Source: Demequina sp. NBRC 110055
GTDB taxonomy: Bacteria; Actinomycetota; Actinomycetes; Actinomycetales; Demequinaceae
Length of the DNA stretch: 64,000 bases
Assembly: GCF_002090135.1 (NCBI RefSeq)
Contig: NZ_BBRL01000006.1
Location: forward strand, 1 to 64,000
Direction of reading: 5' to 3'
The position numbers were made by a program, and so were the translations under genes. Numbering within the stretch: position 1 is the first letter of the stretch; every line of letters begins with the position of its first letter. The notes below the pieces were generated by a model that saw nothing but the letters and a program-made list of their open reading frames with translations, ran no database searches and had not been told where the DNA came from. Of the stretch, positions 58,601 through 64,000 are shown in pieces.

Positions 58601-59050
58601 GCGGTCGGCGGCATCGATCAGTTCGTCCGCATCCCGCGAGGGCTCGGACGAGTCCAACACCGGCACGCCGGCCTCGCGCGCGGCCTTGAGTGCGGCCACT
58701 TTGTCGCCTGCCTTGGCCAGCACCTCGGGCGGCGGGCCCACGAAGGTGACGCCCTCCTCGGCGCAGCGACGGGATAGCTCGACGTTCTCGGACAGGAAGC
58801 CGTAGCCGGGATAGATGGCATCGGCGCGAGCGTGCTTTGCCACGCGCAGCATCTCGTCAATATCCAGATACGCCTTGACGGGGTGGCCCTCTTCGCCGAT
58901 CCGGTAGGCCTCGTCGGCCTTCACACGGTGCTCGGACATGCGGTCCTCGTGCGGGAACACGGCCACGGTCTTGGCTCCATGCTCCACGGCCGCGCGGAAG
59001 GCCCGCACGGCAATCTCTGCACGGTTGGCGACGAGCACCTTAGAAAACAT
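55646..59050 (-). CDS. pyc: Pyruvate carboxylase
   Basis: A 1134-residue single-chain enzyme that carboxylates pyruvate to oxaloacetate. Biotin carboxylase comes first (MFSKVLVANRAEIAVRAFRA; ATP-grasp VAGGGGRGMRRV near residue 168), the carboxyltransferase TIM barrel in the middle (TDTTMRDAHQSLLATRVRT), and the biotinyl domain at the C-terminus with the biotin site IEAMKMES. ATG 59050 follows GGGGAG. The 126 bp between its stop and 55519 and the 191 bp upstream to 59241 show no further gene. Confidence 0.96.
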   Translation of the reverse strand: MFSKVLVANRAEIAVRAFRAAVEHGAKTVAVFPHEDRMSEHRVKADEAYRIGEEGHPVKAYLDIDEMLRVAKHARADAIYPGYGFLSENVELSRRCAEEGVTFVGPPPEVLAKAGDKVAALKAAREAGVPVLDSSEPSRDADELIDAADRIGFPVFVKAVAGGGGRGMRRVETREALPESLASAMREAETAFGDPTVFLEQAVLGPRHIEVQILADGTGNIVHLYERDCSVQRRHQKVVEIAPAPALDPAIREALCADAVKFARSIGYVNAGTVEFLLATEGERAGQHVFIEMNPRIQVEHTVTEEVTGVDLVAAQLRIAAGETLEQIGIRQEEIATRGFAVQTRITTEDPLNGFLPDTGKIVAYRSPGGAGVRLDGATGMAGNEITGHFDSMLVKLTCRGHDFDQAVRRASRALAEFRIRGVTNNIRFLRAVLADESFRAGGVTTAFIENNPQLLEVPENAERSTKLLTFLGHRTVNRAHGEPPTAMVSPRTKLPSIDLDAAPSDGTRQQLIELGPEGFAQALRAETRLRLTDTTMRDAHQSLLATRVRTYDLLGAAGHTARMMPELFSIECWGGATYDVAMRFLSEDPWLRLADLREAMPNIALQMLLRGRNTVGYTPYPDEVAHAFVEEATSTGIDIFRIFDALNDVDQMRPAIQAVRDTGQSVAEATLCYTGNLISPDEKIYTLDYYLRLAEQLVDAGAHILAVKDMAGLLRPASVFVLVDALRKRFDLPVHLHTHDTTGGQVATLLAAAEAGVDAVDVANSAMAGTTSQPPMSALIAAMEYTTRQTEIPLDAALDLEPYWEAVRKLYGPFESGLPGPTGRVYRHEIPGGQLSNLRQQAISLGLADKFEQIEDMYAAADRILGRLVKVTPSSKVVGDLALNLVAGGVDPADFEANPQEYDLPDSVIGFLQGELGDPPAGWPEPFRSKALEGRGGSKPRAELSEDDKASLASAGPERRRRLNHLLFPGPADDFDVAVDTYGDISVVDTFHYLYGMTVGSGEEVTVRLDEGKEIIVSLEALGEPDDHGERTAMFNYNGSLRPVQIRDEAASVDIVEREKADASAGSIGAPFSGMVTVTVAEGDTVESGQTIALIEAMKMESSITAPVSGTVSRIAIDGAQALHGGDLILVVE

Positions 59051-59241
59051 TGACTCCCCTTCGAACCTGTCTTGACTGAGGCTCACACTATCGCGGCCCC
59101 ACTTAGAGGTTTGGCCCATGCTTGTGACGCATGAGGCTGATGTGACCGATGGTCACGTCACGGATGCCACACCAGGCCTCATCAGCCACAACTGTGGGCT
59201 AAACCGATGGGGAGGGCGCGGGTAGGTCCTCGGGTGTGCCG

Positions 59242-59811
59242 CTAGGACGCGGTGCGCTTCGCCCTGCGCTGGGCGAGCTCGTCCGTGCCGTCGGAGACGG
59301 GCTCGGCCTCGCCGCGGTCGGCGGGCAACTCGGACAGCGAGCCCTCGAGCTCACGCCAGACCTTGCCTAAGGCGATGCCGAACACGCCCTGGCCGCCCTG
59401 GACCAGGTCGATGACCTCGTCGTCGGACGTGCACTCATACACCGAGGCGCCGTCGGACATGAGCGTGATGTGGGAGAGGTCCTCCACGCCGCGCTCGCGC
59501 AGGTGGGAGACCGCGGTGCGGATCTGCTGGAGGGACACGCCGGAGTCGAGCAGGCGCTTCACCACGCGTAGCACGAGGATGTCGCGGAAGCCGTAGAGGC
59601 GCTGCGTGCCCGAGCCACCGGCGGAGCGCACGGTGGGCTCGACGAGGCCGGTGCGGGCCCAGTAGTCGAGCTGGCGGTAGGTGATGCCTGCGGCCTTGCA
59701 CGCGGTCGGACCGCGGTATCCGGCGTCCTTGTCGAGGTCGGCCAGGCCGTCGTCGAAAAGAATCCCCTGATCGCTCACGACGCGGACGTCGCGCGAGCTG
59801 CTGTCGGCCAT
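59242..59811 (-). CDS. MerR-family transcriptional regulator
   Basis: A 189-residue protein with a single MerR winged-helix domain (YRGPTACKAAGITYRQLDYWARTGLVEPTVRSAGGSGTQRLYGFRDILVLRVVKRLLDSGVSLQQIRTAVSHLRERG) and a C-terminal part without obvious metal-binding Cys. It stands beside ftsR and garA in a cluster conserved in actinobacteria; its targets are not established. A small gene often found between it and ftsR is absent. Confidence 0.88.
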   Translation of the reverse strand: MADSSSRDVRVVSDQGILFDDGLADLDKDAGYRGPTACKAAGITYRQLDYWARTGLVEPTVRSAGGSGTQRLYGFRDILVLRVVKRLLDSGVSLQQIRTAVSHLRERGVEDLSHITLMSDGASVYECTSDDEVIDLVQGGQGVFGIALGKVWRELEGSLSELPADRGEAEPVSDGTDELAQRRAKRTAS

Positions 59812-59902
59812 GAGCCCTCCTCATTCCCTCTCGACCTTCAACCTACGGTTGAAGCTTGACTCGGTCAACGCACCACGCGGCACGTCCCAGGTCACGATGT
59901 CT

Positions 59903-60625
59903 TTACTTATCGACCTCGGCGTGAAGCCAGGCGGAAAACAGTGCGACGGCGGCGTCCATGCGGGCACGCGTGGCCTCGTCGGCGGCCTTGTCGTCGCCCC
60001 GGTGCCGATCGGCGCGACCGGCGGTCACGGCAGCGTCGGCCTCTCGCGACACCGCACGTCCCAACAGGCCCAGATCGCGGCTCGCTCCCCCAGCGGCGAG
60101 GAAGGCGCCGCAGGCAACAACTAACGGCACGACAGCGCGGTCGAACCGCCCGGGCACCGCCTGAGCGATGATCCCTTCGGCCTCGAGCAGCGACACCACC
60201 GACGCCTCCACCGACGCGGCCCGTGCGAGATCGCCGTGGTCCACATAGGCGTCCTGGTCGGCGACGGCATGCGGCGCGATGGCCTCGTGCATGCGGCCCT
60301 CATCCAGAGCCTCCAGGTGCGAGGCGATCACGGACAGCGGCCGGTAGTGATCGCGCTGCTGGCGCAGCACGAAGCGCACGCGCTCGACGTCGGCCGGCGA
60401 GTACTGCCGGTAACCCGAGGGCGTGCGGTGAGGCGTCACGAGCCCGTTGGAGTCCAAGAAACGCAACTTGGACGGCGTCAACGCAGGGAACTCCGACTGG
60501 ACCAGGCCAAGGACGTCGGAGACCCGCAACAGCGGCTCGTGGGACAGGGCATGCGGCCATGTCCCCTCGAGTGGTGCCGCGGGCGCACCCTCGGGCGCGG
60601 AGGCGGCGGCGCGAAGCGCTGCCAT
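59903..60625 (-). CDS. ftsR: FtsR-like MerR-family regulator
   Basis: A 240-residue protein. A low-complexity N-terminus (about 35 residues) precedes the MerR domain LLRVSDVLGLVQSEFPALTPSKLRFLDSNGLVTPHRTPSGYRQYSPADVERVRFVLRQQRDHYRPLSVI, the signature of FtsR, which activates ftsZ in Corynebacterium. A helical C-terminal effector-like region follows. It lies 4 bp downstream of garA on the same strand. Confidence 0.87.
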   Translation of the reverse strand: MAALRAAASAPEGAPAAPLEGTWPHALSHEPLLRVSDVLGLVQSEFPALTPSKLRFLDSNGLVTPHRTPSGYRQYSPADVERVRFVLRQQRDHYRPLSVIASHLEALDEGRMHEAIAPHAVADQDAYVDHGDLARAASVEASVVSLLEAEGIIAQAVPGRFDRAVVPLVVACGAFLAAGGASRDLGLLGRAVSREADAAVTAGRADRHRGDDKAADEATRARMDAAVALFSAWLHAEVDK

Positions 60626-60629
60626 GGGG

Positions 60630-61049
60630 TCAGGCGGCCGTTCCGGGGTGGAACGTCATGCGGTACTTGCCGATCTGAACCTCATCGCCGGCCGCCAGCA
60701 CCTTCTCGGTCACCAGCTCGCGATTCACATACGTCCCGTTCAGCGAGCCGGCGTCCTTCACGGTGAACGTCGAGCCCGACCGGACAAACTGCACGTGCTC
60801 GCGGCTCACCGTGACGTCGTCGAGGAAGATATCGGCCGAGACCGACCGACCCGCGGTCGTCACGTCGACGTCCAGCAGGAAGCGTGCGCCCTGGTTCGGG
60901 CCGTGATGGACGATCAGCAGCGCGCAGGTCTCGTCGAGTGCGTCGATCGCGGCGTCGTCCTGGGTGGACAGTCGCGCGGGAGCGTCGTCGCTGGTGATCT
61001 GGGCGTCGAGGGACATGGTCCGCTCGACAGGACTCTCGTCGTAGGTCAT
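60630..61049 (-). CDS. garA: FHA-domain regulator GarA/OdhI-like
   Basis: A 139-residue protein with a C-terminal FHA domain: AGRSVSADIFLDDVTVSREHVQFV and AGSLNGTYVNRE carry the phosphothreonine-binding Arg, Ser and Asn residues. GarA/OdhI controls 2-oxoglutarate dehydrogenase and glutamate metabolism according to phosphorylation by PknB/PknG. The N-terminal phosphorylation motif ETTSVF found in GarA is not seen; the nearest is DETCALL. It overlaps pgsA by 4 nt. Confidence 0.87.
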   Translation of the reverse strand: MTYDESPVERTMSLDAQITSDDAPARLSTQDDAAIDALDETCALLIVHHGPNQGARFLLDVDVTTAGRSVSADIFLDDVTVSREHVQFVRSGSTFTVKDAGSLNGTYVNRELVTEKVLAAGDEVQIGKYRMTFHPGTAA

Positions 61050-61696
61050 GACGCCTCCTCGCTGTCTCGGATCTGAGTCTCCATCCTAGGCCCGTCGGCC
61101 GACATCCGGGGCGCCCGCCGCGCCGCCGCGGCGCGATGGCGAATGTCTTGCACGTATCCCACTCCCGACACCCAGTACAGGACTGCGGCGCCCAGCGACA
61201 GCACAATCGCGAGGGTGTTGAGCCACGTCGCTACCGCATACCCGACGTATGCCAACGGCAGGGTGATGTAAAGGCAGAAGGTGGCCGCCTTGCCCACGAG
61301 CGTGACATGGGGGCTGCGGATGCGCCGCGCGCGGCCCCACACCAGCGCCGAGGCCACCATAGCGTCGCGCGCGAGCAGGATGACCACGAGCCACCACGGG
61401 ATGATGTCGCGCACGGCCATGCCGATCACGACCACGAGCGTCAGCAGGCGATCGGCCGCGGGGTCCAGCAGGCGACCAAGCGCCGTGACCTGGTTCCAGC
61501 GCCGCGCGAGGAAGCCGTCAAGGAAGTCGGACAGCCCCGCGCAGGCCAGCACGACAATCGCGGCGACATCGCGTTCGGCCATGAAGAGCCCACCGAAGAC
61601 CGCGATGAGCAGGATGCGCACGAACGAGATCACGTTCGGCGCTGTCCACACCGCGTGCGATACCTCGGCGGGCCGCTGCTCGGGTGTGATGCTCAC
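61046..61696 (-). CDS. pgsA: CDP-alcohol phosphatidyltransferase (PgsA-like)
   Basis: A 216-residue membrane enzyme with several helices. The catalytic motif D-G-x2-A-R-x8-G-x3-D-x3-D is complete (DGFLARRWNQVTALGRLLDP then AADR) near residue 60. It transfers a phosphatidyl group from CDP-diacylglycerol to an alcohol such as glycerol-3-phosphate or cardiolipin precursors; the acceptor is not certain. It heads the pgsA-garA-ftsR run. Confidence 0.88.
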   Translation of the reverse strand: MSITPEQRPAEVSHAVWTAPNVISFVRILLIAVFGGLFMAERDVAAIVVLACAGLSDFLDGFLARRWNQVTALGRLLDPAADRLLTLVVVIGMAVRDIIPWWLVVILLARDAMVASALVWGRARRIRSPHVTLVGKAATFCLYITLPLAYVGYAVATWLNTLAIVLSLGAAVLYWVSGVGYVQDIRHRAAAARRAPRMSADGPRMETQIRDSEEAS

Positions 61697-61714
61697 CCGA
61701 GCGATGCTACCGGA

Positions 61715-61867
61715 CTACTTGTCTGCGGCTTCCTGGGCGAGAACCTTGTCGACGGTCTCTGCGGCGATGCGCGAAGCCTCGTCCTCGGACGCGCCACGCG
61801 CGAGCTCCTTCGCCTTGATCTGCTCGAACTTGTAGTGGCGGGTGTCGGTGGCCGACTTCTCGGTCAT
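61715..61867 (-). CDS. Small basic protein (50 residues), short paralogue of the next gene
   Basis: ATG 61867 to TAG 61715, with GAGAGGAGAG upstream. The sequence MTEKSATDTRHYKFEQIKAK continues ELARGASEDEASRIAAETVDKVLAQEAADK. It aligns with the N-terminal segment of the protein at 61933-62259 (QYEHIRDSKLDAGASRDEAEEIAARTVNKERA). It is a real small gene by this similarity and its ribosome binding site. Function unknown. Confidence 0.75.
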   Translation of the reverse strand: MTEKSATDTRHYKFEQIKAKELARGASEDEASRIAAETVDKVLAQEAADK

Positions 61868-61932
61868 GGTGCTCTCCTCTCGGGTCACATCCGGGTTCCT
61901 CCAGCCTATGCCGGAGCGTCGCGGCGCGCGCG

Positions 61933-62259
61933 TCAGCGCCCCACCGCGTCGAGTAGTTCCTTCTTGTTCATCGACGAGCGGCCCTTGACGCCCTTGCGCT
62001 TGGCCTCTTCGTACAGTTGCGCCTTCGTGCGGCCGCCGGGACCGTGGCCCGAGCGCTTGCCGCCGCGATGCCCGCTCGAAACGTCGTTCGTGGACGTCGT
62101 GGACGCCTGCTCCGACTCCCCCGCGCGGGCCCGCTCCTTGTTGACCGTGCGGGCGGCGATCTCCTCCGCCTCGTCGCGGCTTGCTCCGGCATCGAGCTTG
62201 CTGTCGCGAATGTGCTCGTACTGACGTTCTCGCTTCTTGCTCCAGGCCTCCTGCGGCAT
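61933..62259 (-). CDS. Basic protein with C-terminal Rho-N/SAP-like helices (DUF7218-like)
   Basis: A 108-residue protein. The N-terminal helical module (SKKRERQYEHIRDSKLDAGASRDEAEEIAARTVNKERARAGE) is followed by a Gly/Ser/Arg linker and a C-terminal TKAQLYEEAKRKGVKGRSSMNKKELLDAV that looks like a Rho-N/SAP nucleic-acid-binding motif. ATG 62259 is chosen because the N-terminus MPQEAWSKKRERQ fits the family. A DNA-associated role is likely but unproven. Confidence 0.72.
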   Translation of the reverse strand: MPQEAWSKKRERQYEHIRDSKLDAGASRDEAEEIAARTVNKERARAGESEQASTTSTNDVSSGHRGGKRSGHGPGGRTKAQLYEEAKRKGVKGRSSMNKKELLDAVGR

Positions 62260-62321
62260 GGCGCTCACCTCCGTCGGTCGGTTGCGTCGAGCGTCAACGC
62301 ACCTCCACACGCAGGTGTTCC

Positions 62322-62358
62322 CGAGGACGGCCGATGCCACACGCATCGGCCGTCCTCG
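62322..62358. terminator. Perfect 16-bp hairpin built from the GGCCGATGC motif
   Basis: CGAGGACGGCCGATGC (62322-62337), loop CACAC, exact complement at 62343-62358. It lies 24 bp beyond the stop of the hydrolase gene on the minus strand, so it can terminate that transcript. There is no U-tract. Both arms contain the genome-wide 9-mer GGCCGATGC. Confidence 0.7.
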
Positions 62359-62381
62359 ACCTCCCCGACGTACGGGTCGGG

Positions 62382-64000
62382 TTAGTAGGTGAGGATGTAG
62401 TACGGGTCGTACGTGGCGATGATCTCCTCGATCCGCGTGCGCGCCTCGTCGGACAGGCCGGCGTCGCCGGTGACGGACTCGAAGGCGTAGACGGCGATGT
62501 TGCCGTACTTGTGGCCGGCGTCCTCGGGCACGCCCTGAGACAGGATCAGGTCAATCACGCCCTGGAAGGCCGTGACCCCGGGGATCCAGAACATGTCGTC
62601 GCTGACCATCGGAGAGCGCTGTCGGTCGCGCAGCCATTCGGGGTGTGACCAGATCACCGAGGGGCCGATCCACACGATGGGGTCGTCGCCGTGCTGCAGG
62701 TAAGCGATATGCGGCTCGTTCCACTGTCCGTCGAGCGCCTCGAGGTCGCCGCGCTGTTCGGCCCACCGAATGTTCTCGCCTTCGTCGAGGACGGGCCGGA
62801 AGATCGGCGAGCCCGCGTCGCGGCGCGCGTTCAGGTCCTTCCACAGCGCCGTGAAACTCGGCGTGCCCGCGAGGACGGCGCCGTCGGTCTGGGTGAGGAG
62901 GTCCTCCTCGGTGTCGAAGGCGGCGTTCATGCCGTACGAGCCGAGCGACAGGCCATAGACGGTGAGTTCCGGGCGGGAGTCCTCGGGCAGCTCCGACCAC
63001 CATGCGTAGACGGCGTCGAAGAGGGCCGAGGTGCCCTCCGGCGCAAGCTCGGGGGTCAGCAGCGCCGAAACGGGGCTCGGGGTAGACCCGTACTGCATCG
63101 TCACGAGTGCGGTGTCGCCGGCGTGAAGATACTCGAAGCCGTCGATCGCCGCGGGATCGAGCCAGCCGGTGCCCGTGGTGCCCGCGACCAACAACTGGGA
63201 GCGTTCGGCCGCGCCGGTGCGCTCGAGCTCGGCCACCGCCAACTGCGCGCGCTCCTCGACGGTGCCGGGCGAGTTGATGCCGACGTAGATGCGGATGGGT
63301 TCGGTGGCCTCGAGGTCGGTCACCGCAGCGATCTCCTCGACGGTGGGGCCGTCGCCCACGATCTTCACGCCTGCTTGGCCCACGTCCTCCCACTTGACGA
63401 GGCTGTCGGGGCTGCCCGAGCGCAGCGCGCTGGTGGGCTGCGCAAACGCGGGGTCGTAGTTGTTGTTGCGCTGGTTATACAAGCCCGTGAGGAGCAGGGA
63501 CAGCACAGTGGTGCCGACCGCGACGATGACGATGACGCCGAGAGTGGTGGCCAGTCCGGCGCTGAGGCTCACCGCCGCGGGCCGCGCTCCCGCGTCGCGA
63601 CGCGAGACGGCGGACACGGCGCGTGCCGCCCACGGTCGCAGGCGGTTGTGCAGGCGGCGGATGCCGCGGCCGATGCCCATGCCGAGCCACACGCCGAGCA
63701 GCGCCGCGATCAGTCCGGCGAGCCACTGGATCCCGTCCGCGTCGGGAAGGCCGACGGCCTCGCGCACGTCGTTTTGCCAGCGCACGCCCAGGGGCAGCAC
63801 CGCCAGGAACGCGAGGAGCGTGGCGACGGCGACGATCCAGCCGGGGGCGGACGCGTCCCAGCGCACCCGGCCGCCGGTCACGAGCCGCAGCACGCGCCAC
63901 GTCAACACGCCGAATCCGTACCCGACGGCGAATGACAGACCGGTGACGAGCCCCTGGCCCCACGACGGGCGCGGCAGCAGCGAGGGCGTCAGTGACAGGA
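62382..64000 (-). CDS. Membrane-anchored alpha/beta-hydrolase (Abhydrolase_9-like), 5' end outside window
   Basis: The N-terminal membrane domain has several helices. The conserved LTPSLLPRPSWGQGLVTGLS lies beyond GTG 63908 and stays open to the window edge, so the gene continues past 64000. The C-terminal hydrolase domain has the nucleophile GLSLGSYGMNAAF and ends YDPYYILTY. This family of actinobacterial membrane hydrolases has no settled substrate. Confidence 0.82.
   Translation of the reverse strand, partial: LSLTPSLLPRPSWGQGLVTGLSFAVGYGFGVLTWRVLRLVTGGRVRWDASAPGWIVAVATLLAFLAVLPLGVRWQNDVREAVGLPDADGIQWLAGLIAALLGVWLGMGIGRGIRRLHNRLRPWAARAVSAVSRRDAGARPAAVSLSAGLATTLGVIVIVAVGTTVLSLLLTGLYNQRNNNYDPAFAQPTSALRSGSPDSLVKWEDVGQAGVKIVGDGPTVEEIAAVTDLEATEPIRIYVGINSPGTVEERAQLAVAELERTGAAERSQLLVAGTTGTGWLDPAAIDGFEYLHAGDTALVTMQYGSTPSPVSALLTPELAPEGTSALFDAVYAWWSELPEDSRPELTVYGLSLGSYGMNAAFDTEEDLLTQTDGAVLAGTPSFTALWKDLNARRDAGSPIFRPVLDEGENIRWAEQRGDLEALDGQWNEPHIAYLQHGDDPIVWIGPSVIWSHPEWLRDRQRSPMVSDDMFWIPGVTAFQGVIDLILSQGVPEDAGHKYGNIAVYAFESVTGDAGLSDEARTRIEEIIATYDPYYILTY

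Overview
The window is GC-rich, densely coding chromosomal DNA of an actinobacterium. The gene set points there: mihF, RbpA, PafB/PafC, GarA, FtsR, HelY, a DUF222/HNH protein, and many genes whose TANNNT -10 box sits 6-7 nt before the start codon. An order such as Micrococcales is likely, but the genus cannot be named from sequence alone.

Layout. 0-2 kb: a DUF222/HNH nuclease-like gene that may start upstream of the window. 2-15.3 kb: a pyrimidine operon (pyrR-pyrB-pyrC-carA-carB, then pyrF) behind a leader with a PyrR-binding loop, then mihF, gmk, rpoZ, coaBC and metK. 15.3-25 kb: a helicase-degenerate priA, fmt, rsmB, rpe, ribD-ribE-ribBA-ribH and hisE-hisG. 25-34 kb: pafB-pafC, tatA-tatC, a lipid kinase, helY, lnt and a dolichol-phosphate-mannose-type synthase. 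34-44.5 kb: rbpA, an arsenic locus (acr3-arsC / arsR), AraC-VOC, a UvrA paralogue, EamA/MarR, and a second GTP cyclohydrolase II with a VOC dioxygenase-like gene. 52.5-64 kb: a repeat protein abutting dif, a lipoprotein, hypothetical genes, pyruvate carboxylase, then a MerR-ftsR-garA-pgsA cluster, two small related basic proteins, and an alpha/beta-hydrolase cut by the window edge.

The main discovery is a filamentous phage (inovirus) prophage of about 7.97 kb at 44.5-52.5 kb, integrated at a dif-like Xer site. It has a 50-residue major coat protein, a run of tiny overlapping membrane-protein genes, a large signal-peptide-bearing adsorption protein, a pVI-like protein, a Zot/pI assembly ATPase, an HUH rolling-circle replication protein, a candidate ssDNA-binding protein and no integrase. 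An 18-bp direct repeat (XerC arm plus central region) flanks it. Only the right copy has a good XerD arm, which is the asymmetry expected of XerC-dependent integration. The attachment site lies inside a phage gene: joining the two ends restores an uninterrupted 105-residue zinc-ribbon protein that integration splits.

The surroundings support this being the chromosomal dif. A polar 7-mer (GGGGGAG) occurs 19 times on the + strand left of 51.8 kb and 7 times on the - strand right of 53.5 kb, with no exceptions found by eye and regardless of gene direction. This is the behaviour of FtsK-orienting sequences. Gene orientation also switches from mostly + to mostly - across the site. A second, non-polar 10-mer (GGCCGATGCC) occurs 28 times and also builds an intergenic hairpin.
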